From positions 1 to 40,365 of the forward strand of contig CATJBQ010000045.1 in the NCBI GenBank assembly GCA_949738465.1: 40,365 nt of DNA, in the 5' to 3' direction. This document shows positions 29,505 through 38,600 of the stretch, piece by piece. The stretch is from an uncultured Lachnospiraceae bacterium. Lineage in GTDB: Bacteria; Bacillota; Clostridia; Lachnospirales; Lachnospiraceae. A program made the translations under genes and the position numbers. Below the pieces are notes generated by a model. The model was given only the letters and a program-made list of their open reading frames with translations. It did not search any database and was not told the DNA's origin. Numbering within the stretch: the first letter of the stretch is position 1; every line of letters begins with the position of its first letter.

Positions 29505-29585
29505 TTGCTCAAAGCATTTTTTTCATATTGGGTATGGCATAGGTGCTGCATACTTGTCGAAATCGTTGCATTTATTATAATTATT

Positions 29586-29642
29586 CCGAAAATTCATGCT
29601 TTTGATCCCATCTACTAATTTAATAAAAGCAGGAGTTTTCGG
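29586..29642. repeat. Long interrupted inverted repeat in the leader of the Rpn-type gene
   Basis: CCGAAAA (29586-29592) pairs with TTTTCGG (29636-29642), and inside it GCTTTT (29598-29603) pairs with AAAAGC (29625-29630), with equal 5-nt internal loops between. The loop is 21 nt and AT-rich. There is no T-tract. It may be a folded leader RNA or the relic of a small palindromic element. Confidence 0.45.
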
Positions 29643-29735
29643 GATGTGATTCCGGTGCCGTTCATTCCTGCAAAAAGAGAGCCCCCTCGTGTGGGTGCAT
29701 CTGATTTCAGAGATCAGGAAAAAAGGAGGAATGTG

Positions 29736-30677
29736 ATGGCACAGGAGATTGCTTATCAGAACAAAGACATTGAGTTTAAGATCCTCAGCGAGACCTTTAA
29801 GGAGCGGTCCTTTGCGGCGTATGGGCTGAACCTTCCACGGATCAGGGAGGTGCTGCCCACAAACCTGCCGGTGGTGGCAGCCAATGAGATGCGCATGGAC
29901 AACCTGTTCCTCTTGGAGGATGGGACTTACGCCATTGTGGACTATGAGTCCGAGAACCGGAAGGAGGATCGGATCAAGTATGTGAATTATATCGGCCGGG
30001 TCCTGGAGCGTTTTTACAAGGAGCATGGAGAGGTTCCGACAATCCGGATGATCGTCATCTACACCGGCGATGTGAGACGGGCAGAACATACATTTGCTGT
30101 AGGATGTGTCCATCTGGAATTGGAACAGGTGTTTACGAGCAATCTTCCGGCAGAGGAGATCTACGAGACGGTGAAGGGAAAGCTTGCGCGCAGAGAGGCC
30201 CTGACGGAGCAGGATCTGATGCGACTGATCATCCTGCCGCTTGCGGAAGCAGGCAGAGAGAAGAAGCAGGAGCGTGTGAGACAGGTGGTAGGGCTTGCTA
30301 AGCAGATTGAGGACGAGGCAGAGCAGAAGCTTGTTTTGTCAGGCTTGTTAGTCAGCAGCGACAAATTTATTGGCAGAGAGGATGCGGAAGGAATCAGGAG
30401 GGAGATCAGCATGACGAAGGTTGGACAACTGTTGTTTGAGGAAGGAATGGAGCGTGGGATGGAACGCGGTATGGAGCGTGGGATGGAGCGTGGGATGGAA
30501 CGCGGGATCGAAGCGTTGATTCTGGATAATCTGGAGGAACAGATCCCGGCAGAGCGCATCATCAAAAAGCTGCAGCAGCGGTTTCTGCTGGAGGAGGATG
30601 AGGCGAGAGGATATTTTGAAAAATATGCATGGAAGGAACTTTCGGCAGCAGGCAGAAGATGCAATGAAAATATATAG
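29736..30677 (+). CDS. Rpn/PD-(D/E)XK nuclease-family protein (transposase-associated type)
   Basis: A 313-residue protein of the broad Rpn/'PD-(D/E)XK nuclease family transposase' group. Near the N-terminus, EMRMDNLFLLEDGTYAIVDYE (Asp55, Asp69, Glu71) followed by KYVNYIGRVLERFY looks like the degenerate nuclease core. Residues 238-257 are five copies of MERG, followed by a helical C-terminus (ILDNLEEQIPAERIIKKLQQRF) typical of this group. Members are recombination-promoting nucleases or unknown, often in several variable copies per genome. I chose the ATG at 29736 with AGGAGG 6 nt upstream. It is not clearly linked to either neighbouring operon. Confidence 0.72.
   Translation: MAQEIAYQNKDIEFKILSETFKERSFAAYGLNLPRIREVLPTNLPVVAANEMRMDNLFLLEDGTYAIVDYESENRKEDRIKYVNYIGRVLERFYKEHGEVPTIRMIVIYTGDVRRAEHTFAVGCVHLELEQVFTSNLPAEEIYETVKGKLARREALTEQDLMRLIILPLAEAGREKKQERVRQVVGLAKQIEDEAEQKLVLSGLLVSSDKFIGREDAEGIRREISMTKVGQLLFEEGMERGMERGMERGMERGMERGIEALILDNLEEQIPAERIIKKLQQRFLLEEDEARGYFEKYAWKELSAAGRRCNENI
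30447..30506 (+). repeat. Five tandem 12-nt repeats inside the Rpn-type gene
   Basis: ATGGAGCGTGGG and its variants (ATGGAACGCGG[T/G]) repeat five times in frame, encoding (MERG)5. Because the unit is 12 nt, copy changes keep the frame, so this is a likely length-variable spot. Confidence 0.9.
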
Positions 30678-30693
30678 ATCTCCCGCCAGAAAT

Positions 30694-30703
30694 GTGATAT
30701 ACT
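30694..30703 (+). promoter_or_regulatory. Extended -10 element upstream of the Uma2-type gene
   Basis: TATACT (30698-30703) is preceded by TGTGA, close to an extended -10 (TGN). No good -35. Transcription would start near 30710, which supports the downstream ATG at 30764 over one at 30716-30718 that has no ribosome site. Confidence 0.4.
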
Positions 30704-30763
30704 AAAGACAGTTGTATGAATATGCTGGAATTAGCTGAACGATTCAGAAGGGAGGCAGAACTT

Positions 30764-31297
30764 ATGGATGCATTACGGAAGGAAGAATTTTACACAATTC
30801 AGGAGATTGAGGCGCTGCCGGATGGAAAACGCGGGGAGATTATTGATGGACAATTTTACGATATGGCTCCGCCCACCAGAACCCATCAGAGGATTTTATT
30901 ATCATTAAGCAGGAAGATCGCCGATTACATTGATTCCCGTAAGGGAATCTGTGAGGTGAATATCGCGCCCTTTGCCGTATATCTGAATAATGATGAGTTC
31001 AATTATCTGGAGCCGGACATCTCCGTTGTCTGCGATCCCGGCAAGCTGGACGATAAGGGCTGCCACGGCGCGCCGGACTGGATCCTTGAGATCGTTTCTC
31101 CCGGCAGCAGACAGATGGATTATTTTACAAAATTATTCAAATACCAGACGGCAGAAGTGAAGGAATACTGGATTGTCGACCCCGGTAAAAGAAAAGTTAC
31201 CGTTTACAATTTCGCCCGTGAGGAGATCGAGGAATATTCCTTTGAGGATCAGATTCCTGTGGGGATTTATGAGGGATTTTCTTTGCGGGTGCAGTAG
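30764..31297 (+). CDS. Uma2-family (DUF820) putative endonuclease
   Basis: A 177-residue PD-(D/E)XK-fold protein. The family features are GEIIDGQFYDMAPPTRTHQRI near the N-terminus, EPDISVV (Asp85), APDWILEIVSPGS (Glu109) and YFTKLFKYQTAEVKEYWIVDP (Lys127). That is the usual Uma2 order of D, E and K. The biological role of the family is unknown. I chose the ATG at 30764 (AAGGGAGG about 9 nt upstream) over one 48 nt earlier without a ribosome site. A terminator follows, so it is monocistronic. Confidence 0.8.
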   Translation: MDALRKEEFYTIQEIEALPDGKRGEIIDGQFYDMAPPTRTHQRILLSLSRKIADYIDSRKGICEVNIAPFAVYLNNDEFNYLEPDISVVCDPGKLDDKGCHGAPDWILEIVSPGSRQMDYFTKLFKYQTAEVKEYWIVDPGKRKVTVYNFAREEIEEYSFEDQIPVGIYEGFSLRVQ

Positions 31298-31315
31298 AAG
31301 GACAGAAACAGTTTT

Positions 31316-31352
31316 GAACAGTTTATCTTTTTTGATAGGCTGTTCTTTTTTT
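31316..31352 (+). terminator. Rho-independent terminator after the Uma2-type gene
   Basis: GAACAG (31316-31321) pairs with CTGTTC (31340-31345), continued by TATC/GATA inside, and is followed by seven Ts. The 130 bp after it, up to the mannoside operon, hold no confident promoter; TATCAT at 31447-31452 has no matching -35. Confidence 0.75.
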
Positions 31353-31511
31353 GTGCCCTGAACAAATTTTAAACATGTATTTCGTTAAAAAATGGAGAGA
31401 AGTTCAGATTTCGTTGTTGCGGGCTGCCCCAATCTTTTTTAAAGTCTATCATAAGACCTGTGTCAGGCTGACGACGGGGCCCAGATGAAAAATGAGGAGG
31501 GAATCTTAGCT

Positions 31512-32522
31512 ATGACATCAAGAGAACTGGTAATTGCAACTTTGGAATTCCGAAACCATACCGGGCGGGCGCCCAGGCATCTGTGGACGCTGCCATGGGC
31601 AGAGATTCATCACGGAGATATGGTGGAACGGATCCACCGGGAATATGAGGACGATTTTGTGGAGGCGCCAGGTATTCTGGAGGAGCCGGCCATGGAACAG
31701 GGAGATCCCTGCGCCGTGGGAAGCTACCGGGATTCCTGGGGATGTATTTTCACCAATATCCAGGAAGGGGTCATTGGGGAAGTGAAAGATCCCATCGTGA
31801 AGGGAGAGGAGTGGGAGGACGTGGACAATGTCCATATTCCCGTGGAACTTTTGACCTTCGACAAGGAGAAAGTAAACGAATTCTGTCGGCGGACCGATAA
31901 ATTTGTGTTTTCCGGGGCCTGCCCGCGGCCCTTTGAACAGCTTCAGTTTATCCGTGGAACCGAAAACCTGTATATGGATCTGGTGGAGATGCCGGAGCGG
32001 ATGGAACAATTTATAAAAAAGATGCACTCATTTTACTGTCAATGGCTGGAGGAATGGGCCAGAACGGAGGTGGATGGCCTGCGTTTTATGGATGACTGGG
32101 GGAGCCAGAACAGTCTGCTGATCAATCCTGGCATGTGGCGGAGACTGTTTCGGCCCATGTACCGGGATTATATCCAGATCGCAAAAAAATATGGCAAAAA
32201 AATGTTCATGCATTCCGACGGAAATACCCTGGAGATTCTGCCGGATCTGGTGGAATTGGGGCTGGATGCGTTAAATGCCCAGATATTTTGTATCGGGGTG
32301 GAAAAGCTAAAGCCCTTTGCCGGAAAGCTGACCTTCTGGGGTGAGATCGACCGGCAGCATATTTTGGTGGAGTCTTCCATCCAGGAGGTGTCCCAGGCGG
32401 TAAAGAAGGTAAAGGATACCCTTTGGAGAGACGGCGGCTGTATCGCCCAATGTGAGTTTGGGCCAGGGGCCAGGCCGGAAAATGTATACGAGGTATTCCG
32501 CGCCTGGGATGCCATTCTGTAA
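31512..32522 (+). CDS. Uroporphyrinogen-decarboxylase (UroD/MtaA)-superfamily protein, copy A
   Basis: A 336-residue TIM-barrel protein of the UroD/methyltransferase superfamily. I chose the ATG at 31512, since MTSRELVIATLEFRN is the usual family start and AGGAGG lies 11 nt upstream. FMHSDGN (His234-x-Asp236) and IAQCEFGPGARPENVYE (Cys314) sit where the corrinoid methyltransferases MtaA/MtbA have zinc ligands (HxC...C), but here the middle ligand is Asp. It lies among mannose genes rather than heme genes, so a heme role is unlikely. It is probably a methyltransferase-like or sugar-related enzyme of unknown reaction. First gene of the operon; the next starts 26 nt later. Confidence 0.75.
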   Translation: MTSRELVIATLEFRNHTGRAPRHLWTLPWAEIHHGDMVERIHREYEDDFVEAPGILEEPAMEQGDPCAVGSYRDSWGCIFTNIQEGVIGEVKDPIVKGEEWEDVDNVHIPVELLTFDKEKVNEFCRRTDKFVFSGACPRPFEQLQFIRGTENLYMDLVEMPERMEQFIKKMHSFYCQWLEEWARTEVDGLRFMDDWGSQNSLLINPGMWRRLFRPMYRDYIQIAKKYGKKMFMHSDGNTLEILPDLVELGLDALNAQIFCIGVEKLKPFAGKLTFWGEIDRQHILVESSIQEVSQAVKKVKDTLWRDGGCIAQCEFGPGARPENVYEVFRAWDAIL

Positions 32523-32548
32523 GGACGGGATTTTTAGGAGGAAAAAGA

Positions 32549-33556
32549 ATGACAGAACGAGAACGTTTCATCAAAACATTACAATGCGAAAAAATCGGGG
32601 GAAGGGTTCCGCATTTCGAACTGGTGTACTTTCTTACCATGGAAAAATTTGGGAAGGTACACCCCTGCCACCGGAATTATGAGCAATGGAACCAGATGAG
32701 CCATGAGGAACAAAAACTGCATATCCAGGACATGGCGAAGCTGTATGTGGACACAGCCAGAGCTTATGGGCACAGCGCTATTTTTGTCCAGAGTCCGGTG
32801 CGGGCCCAAGACCATATGCAGCGGCTGTTGGAGGCCATCCGGGATATTTCCGGGGACGAATATTATCTGATGATTCATGGGGATCCCACCTGGGCGATCC
32901 CTACAGGAGAGGAAATGATGGAGTTTGCGGCCAAGATGTATGAGGAGCCGGAGGTCTTAAATGAGGTTTCCAGACGGCGGGTGGAGGAACAGGTGAAAGC
33001 GGCGGAATATTTTGACCGCCAGGGACATTTGCTGGATGGCTTTACACTGTGCTCCGATTACTGCTTCAATGCAAATCCCTTTTTCAACTGCGAGAAGTTT
33101 GAGGAGCTGATCGTGCCATACCTTAGAGGGATTATAGAGGAATACCGAAGGCTGGGATATTACGTCATCAAGCATACCGACGGAAATATCATGCCAATTT
33201 TAAAGCAGATGGCCGGCTGTGGCCCCCACGCCATCCATTCCCTGGATCCCCAAGGAGGCGTGGAACTTTTGGAGGTCAGGAAGCTTGTGGGAGAAAAGGT
33301 CGCGCTGATTGGAAACGTCAACTGCGGGCTTTTGCAGACCGGAACCGAGGAGGAATGTGAAAAGGATATTTTGCGCTCCTTGAAGGAGGGGATGGCAGAA
33401 GGCAGGGGATATATTTTCTCCACCTCCAACTGTGTTTATACGGGAATGCCGCTGGCAAGGTATGAAAAAATGGTGGATCTGTGGAAAAAATACGGCGTTT
33501 ATGACGCACAGCCGGACAACGGCAGGAAAAAACAGGAAACGGAAAGCGGGGATTAA
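32549..33556 (+). CDS. Uroporphyrinogen-decarboxylase (UroD/MtaA)-superfamily protein, copy B
   Basis: A 335-residue paralogue of the preceding gene. It starts MTERERFIKTLQCEKIGGRVPHFEL and carries IKHTDGNIMPIL (His209-x-Asp211), LIGNVNCGLLQTGT, and FSTSNCVYTGMPLARYEKM (Cys295). The same His-x-Asp...Cys set is kept. AGGAGG lies 7 nt upstream. Reaction unknown. A role in sugar or one-carbon metabolism with its neighbours is inferred from the operon. Confidence 0.75.
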   Translation: MTERERFIKTLQCEKIGGRVPHFELVYFLTMEKFGKVHPCHRNYEQWNQMSHEEQKLHIQDMAKLYVDTARAYGHSAIFVQSPVRAQDHMQRLLEAIRDISGDEYYLMIHGDPTWAIPTGEEMMEFAAKMYEEPEVLNEVSRRRVEEQVKAAEYFDRQGHLLDGFTLCSDYCFNANPFFNCEKFEELIVPYLRGIIEEYRRLGYYVIKHTDGNIMPILKQMAGCGPHAIHSLDPQGGVELLEVRKLVGEKVALIGNVNCGLLQTGTEEECEKDILRSLKEGMAEGRGYIFSTSNCVYTGMPLARYEKMVDLWKKYGVYDAQPDNGRKKQETESGD

Positions 33557-33599
33557 GAATGAACAGGGTGCAACCAGATTATACCAGGAGGAATATCGT

Positions 33600-34541
33600 A
33601 TGTCTATTTTAAAATTAGAACCGGCCTGCAAGGAATATCTTTGGGGCGGGACGCGCCTGATGGAGGAATTTCATAAAAAATACGAAGGGGAAACCCTGGC
33701 GGAAACCTGGGAGCTTTCCGGCCATGGAGACGGGCCTTCGGTGATTGCAAATGGGATCCATGCCGGCCGGACGCTGCAATCTTATATCAAAGAATATGGA
33801 ACACCAGTTCTGGGAGACAACTGCCGAAAGGAGCGGGAGCTTCCCATTCTGGTGAAGCTCATCGACGCCCGGCAGGATCTGTCGGTACAGGTGCATCCGG
33901 ACGATGCTTTTGCCCTGGCCCATGAAGGGCAAAAGGGCAAGACAGAAATGTGGTATATCGTGGACTGTGAGGAGGGAGCGTATCTTTATTACGGATTTTC
34001 CCGGCGGATTTCCCGGGAGGAATTCGAAAAAAGGGTGGAAAATCAGACGCTGACACAGGTGCTCAACAAGGTTTATGTGAAAAAAGGAGACGTGCTGCTG
34101 ATCCAGGCAGGGACCATCCATGCCATCGGGAAAAATATCCTGGTGGCGGAGATCCAGGAGAATTCCAATGTGACTTACCGGATTTATGACTACGGAAGGG
34201 TGGACAAGGAAGGAAAGCTGCGGGAGCTTCACCTGGATAAATCCCTGGATGTGATGAATATGGATCCCCTGGTCAAGGCAGAATCCTTTTCACCCCATCT
34301 GGTGAGCTGCCCTTATTTTACCGTAGATAAGCTTTATCTGGACGGGCTGCACACCAAGTCCATGGGAGGCTTCGCCGGACAGGATTCCTTCGTGCATTTT
34401 CTGATCCTGGAAGGGAGCGGGACCATCCAGGTTTCTGACGATATCCAAAGGCTGCAGAAGGGAGACAGCGTTTTCCTGCCGGCGGGAACCGGAAAATATG
34501 AAGTAGAAGGCAGCTTAGAGGCGCTGCTGACCAGAGTTTAG
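33600..34541 (+). CDS. manA: Mannose-6-phosphate isomerase, class I (zinc)
   Basis: A 313-residue short-form type I phosphomannose isomerase, as in Bacillus ManA/Pmi. It has the zinc-binding SVQVHPDDAFA (Gln97, His99), KTEMWYIVDC (Glu116), and the QAGTIHAIG loop. It interconverts mannose-6-P and fructose-6-P. I chose the ATG at 33600, with AGGAGG 8 nt upstream; longer upstream readings overlap the previous gene. It sits inside an operon with an alpha-mannosidase and so would feed released mannose into glycolysis once phosphorylated. No mannokinase is visible in the window. Confidence 0.9.
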   Translation: MSILKLEPACKEYLWGGTRLMEEFHKKYEGETLAETWELSGHGDGPSVIANGIHAGRTLQSYIKEYGTPVLGDNCRKERELPILVKLIDARQDLSVQVHPDDAFALAHEGQKGKTEMWYIVDCEEGAYLYYGFSRRISREEFEKRVENQTLTQVLNKVYVKKGDVLLIQAGTIHAIGKNILVAEIQENSNVTYRIYDYGRVDKEGKLRELHLDKSLDVMNMDPLVKAESFSPHLVSCPYFTVDKLYLDGLHTKSMGGFAGQDSFVHFLILEGSGTIQVSDDIQRLQKGDSVFLPAGTGKYEVEGSLEALLTRV

Positions 34542-34552
34542 GAGGAATGAAA

Positions 34553-35620
34553 ATGACAAAAAGAGAACGTATTTATAACGCGCTGGCCCATCGGCCGGTG
34601 GATCAGATTCCCAAGGGAGAACTGGCGGTCTCTCCCATTTTTGCAAATAAGCTCTTAGGGGGCGGCTATTCGGAAGAATTTCAGGATTTTGAACGTGAGG
34701 CGGCTGTCCGGGAGCTTTTGCACATGGACTTTATCAATGTGGGGGACTGGCCCGCCTGGCGGATCGGCACAACGGAAAAGGGCGAGGGGATTTACAAAAG
34801 CAATTATGGGGAGACTTATATTGACAACGGGGTCAGCAAGCACATGATCGGGCTGCCCTTTGAAAGCATCGAGGAATCTGATTCCTACGAAATTCCGGAC
34901 ATCCGCAGGGTATCGGGAGAGCTGATCCGGCGGTTTGCCCAGGAGACGGACCTGTTTGTGTTCGCCCAGATCGGCGGCCCCATCAGCATGGTGAACGAGA
35001 TGATCGGCATGGAGGATTACATGGTCTATTCCCTGACCAATACGGAGGAGATCCGCTCTCTGGCTGAAAAGATCATGGTCTATGAGGTACAGAAGGCAAA
35101 ATTATTTCTGGACAGCGGGGCCAACGGGATCTTAATGGCAGATGATATGGCCTTTAACAGCGGGCTGTTTTTACCGCCCCATATCATGGAGGAGGTGGCC
35201 TATCCCTTCTATGAAGAAGCGATCCGTGCGATTAAGGCCTACAAGGATGTTCCCATCGTCCTGCATACGGACGGCAACATCACTCTGGCCCTGGACCGCA
35301 TCGTAGAACTGGGCTTTGACGGGATCCAGTCCCTGCAGCCCTCGGCCGGGATGGACATCCGCAAGGTGAAGGAGACTTACGGGGAGAAGCTGTGTCTGAT
35401 CGGCAACATCGATCTGGATTATATCATGACCTTCGGCACGCCCCAGGAAGTGAAGGAAACGGTGGAAACTACCATCCGCCAGGCGGCAGGGGGCAGCGGG
35501 TTTATCTTAAGCACCTGCAACATCCTGGTGGATATCATACCGCCGGAAAATGCAATTGCAATGTATGAGGCCGCCGAGGCCTTTGATATGAGAGAATTGG
35601 AGGAATCACATGCAGATTAG
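34553..35620 (+). CDS. Uroporphyrinogen-decarboxylase (UroD/MtaA)-superfamily protein, copy C
   Basis: A 355-residue third paralogue. It has MTKRERIYNALAHRPVDQIP at the start, IVLHTDGNITLAL (His238-x-Asp240), LIGNIDLDYIMTFGTP, and ILSTCNILVDIIPPENAIAMYEA (Cys322). This last segment matches the MtaA/CmuA C-terminal pattern with its Cys ligand and 'P.EN..AM'. I chose the ATG at 34553 (AGGAGG 7 nt upstream); the ATG 6 nt earlier is too close to it. Its end overlaps the alpha-mannosidase start by 11 nt, so the two are translationally coupled. Function unknown; a heme-pathway role is unlikely in this setting. Confidence 0.78.
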   Translation: MTKRERIYNALAHRPVDQIPKGELAVSPIFANKLLGGGYSEEFQDFEREAAVRELLHMDFINVGDWPAWRIGTTEKGEGIYKSNYGETYIDNGVSKHMIGLPFESIEESDSYEIPDIRRVSGELIRRFAQETDLFVFAQIGGPISMVNEMIGMEDYMVYSLTNTEEIRSLAEKIMVYEVQKAKLFLDSGANGILMADDMAFNSGLFLPPHIMEEVAYPFYEEAIRAIKAYKDVPIVLHTDGNITLALDRIVELGFDGIQSLQPSAGMDIRKVKETYGEKLCLIGNIDLDYIMTFGTPQEVKETVETTIRQAAGGSGFILSTCNILVDIIPPENAIAMYEAAEAFDMRELEESHAD

Positions 35621-38600
35621 CGATTCAATGTATTTTACGGAAGAAAAGCTGCGAAAAGCTCTGGAGAGCATAGAGCCGTACCGGTATCGTGATCTGATTC
35701 CAATCCAGGAATTCTGGATGGGGTCAGATGAAGAAAATAATGTGGGCGAAAGGCCCTCACAAGTGGCGTACCGTTCCCTTTGGAGACAAGGGGAGCTGTG
35801 GTCCGGAAGAGAAAATTACGTCTGGTTGAACCAGACCGTTGAAATCCCGAAGAACTGGAAGGAAAGAAAAGTAGTGGGAATCTTTCAGTTTGGAAGGATT
35901 TCTGAGCGTTATGGAGAATTTGAGGCGTTGTTGTATGTAAACCAGGTTCCCTATCAGGGGGTGGGAACCTGGCATGAGGAGGTAATCTTTCCGGCGGGAA
36001 CGGCGGGGAGGGTGCGGTTGGATTTCCGGCTCTGGGCCGGTCTTGAGGGAGACGGAAAGGTGCGGCAGCAGACCCACCGCTTCTGCCAGGCAAAGATTGG
36101 ATGGCTGGATGAAGCGGTGGATGATTTTTATTATACCTTCCGGGCGGCCCTGGAAACGGTTCAAAAACTGCCAAAGGAGGATCCGGAACGGATCTTTTTG
36201 CTGGAGCGGTTAAACGAGGCTTACCGGGCATTGGATCTGCGTACTCCTGGAGGAGAAGAATTTTATCGCTCTATAGAATTGGCCGGAAAGAAGCTAAAAG
36301 AGGAATTGGACCGGCGGGGCAGTCGCTCGCCGGTGGTGATCCGTGCCCTGGGGCATTCACACATTGACGTGGCCTGGCTCTGGCGGCTTGCCCACACCAG
36401 AGAGAAAGCAGCCAGGACTTTCTCTACCATGCTGACCCTGATGGAGCAGTATCCGGAATTTGTATTTCTTCAATCCCAGCCCCAGCTTTATCAGTATCTG
36501 AAACAGGATTATCCGGATCTCTACCAACGGATCCGTCAGGCGGCAGCGGCCGGTAACTGGGAGGCCAACGGGGGAATGTGGCTGGAGGCGGACTGTAATA
36601 TCATATCCGGGGAATCTCTGGTGCGCCAGCTCCTTCTGGGAAAAGCATTTTTTGAACGTGAGCTGCAGGCAAAATCCAATGTCTTATGGCTGCCGGATGT
36701 ATTCGGGTATAGCTGGGCACTTCCCCAGATACTGAAAAAATCCGGAATCGATAGCTTTATGACCATCAAGATCAGTTGGAACCAGTACAATCAAATGCCT
36801 CATGACACCTTCTGGTGGAGCGGGATCGACGGAACCAGGGTGTTGACCCATTTTATGAGTACGCCGGATCCTTCCGGGAGGCACGGTTATACCTACAGCG
36901 GAATGATGGATCCTGCCTCGGCCATGGGCGCATGGGAATTATATCGGGAGAAGGACGTGTGCCAAGAGCTTCTGCTGGCGTATGGATACGGAGACGGTGG
37001 GGGCGGCGTCAACCGGGATATGTTGGAGATGCGGCGGCGGCTGGAGAATATGCCGGGACATCCAAGGGTCGTTCCGGGCAGCGCGGGAGCGTATTTTGAA
37101 GGGCTTACGGAGTTTGTGGAGGGTTCCGGCCAGGAGCTTGCGGTCTGGGACGGAGAATTGTATCTGGAATACCATCGGGGAACCTACACCTCCCAGGCGG
37201 CCGGCAAGCGCTTTAACCGAAAGCTGGAGCTTAAGCTGCGGGAGGTGGAATGGCTGTCTGTGGCGGCAGCCTTGATCCAGAAGCAATGGGCGTTATACCC
37301 GGCAAAGGAGCTGCAACAGGCCTGGGAGATCCTGCTCCGCAACCAGTTCCACGACATTCTCCCGGGTTCCTCCATTAAAGAGGTATATGAAGATTCTACA
37401 GAGGAGTATCAAAAAGCAGAAAAAATTCTGCAGACGGTTGAGGAGAAGATCCTGTCCTTTCTGGGAACGGAGAGCGGCCGGGAGGGGAAGGCCGGCGTAT
37501 CCGGGGAAGGGCAGAAAGAATATGTTCTGTTTAATGGCAGCAGTTTTGAGCGCCGGGAGCTTGTGTGGATTCCGGCCAGGGATGGAATGGAGCAGGGAAA
37601 CTGGTTTGAGGAGGGGGAGAACTGCTTAAAAGCCGTGAAGACCAAAGAAGGCTGGCTGGTGGATCCCGGAAAAATTGGCCCGGGGAATGTCAAGAATCTG
37701 TATTTTCGGAAAATATCCGCCCCGTTAGAGGCAGGCTGGGGGGAAAACGAGGATACAGCCGTCTGCCGGGAAGAAGCCTGGACACAGGAATTAATAACGT
37801 CTGATTATCGTTTCCAATGGAACGAAAAGGGACAACTGATCTCTCTTTATGACCGTAGCCAGAAAAGGGAAGTTCTGGCGTCAGGCGAGGCAGGAAACCG
37901 CCTGGTGGTATATGAGGACCGGCCCCTGAATTACGATGCCTGGGATATTGATCTGTTTTACCAGGAGAAGCCCTATGAGGTGGACAGGCTGACCGAGGCC
38001 CGGGTGATCCGCTTCGGGCTTGCTACGGAGGTACAGATGAAGTGGAGGTATCAGTCTTCCCGGATTTTTCAGACCATGCGGGTCCGGGAGGGGAGCCGGA
38101 GGATTGATTTTGAGACGGAGGTGGACTGGCAGGAGCATCAGCAGCTTCTAAGGGTATTGTTTCCGCTGAACATACGTTCGCATGAAGCGGTGTTTGACAT
38201 CCAGTTTGGGAATGTAAAGCGGCCTACCCACAGTAATACAAGCTGGGATATGGCAAAATTTGAGTGCGTGGGACATCAGTGGGCCGACTTGTCGGAGACA
38301 GGGTACGGGGTGGCATTGATGAACGACTGCAAATACGGGTACAGCGGCAAGGGCCATACCCTGGGTCTGTCTCTGATTAAATCCGGTATTTGTCCCGATG
38401 CAAATGCGGACCTGGGCCGCCATCTGTTTACCTACAGCTTATATCCCCATGAAGGGAGCTGGCAGGAAGCAGGGGTGCACAAGGAGGCTTTCCATCTGAA
38501 CAGTCCCCTGAAGGTTTGGGAGGGAAAGCTGCAGGAAGCATTTCCGGTGGTTGCCGTCGATGTGCCTTATGTCATGATCGACAGCGTGAAGAAGGCGGAA

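Noticed and set aside
31512-35620. Annotation of the three UroD-like genes as heme biosynthesis hemE
   Set aside because: There are no heme genes nearby, three copies are interleaved with mannose genes, and the conserved HxDGN...Cys metal-type site resembles methyltransferase relatives rather than the decarboxylase.
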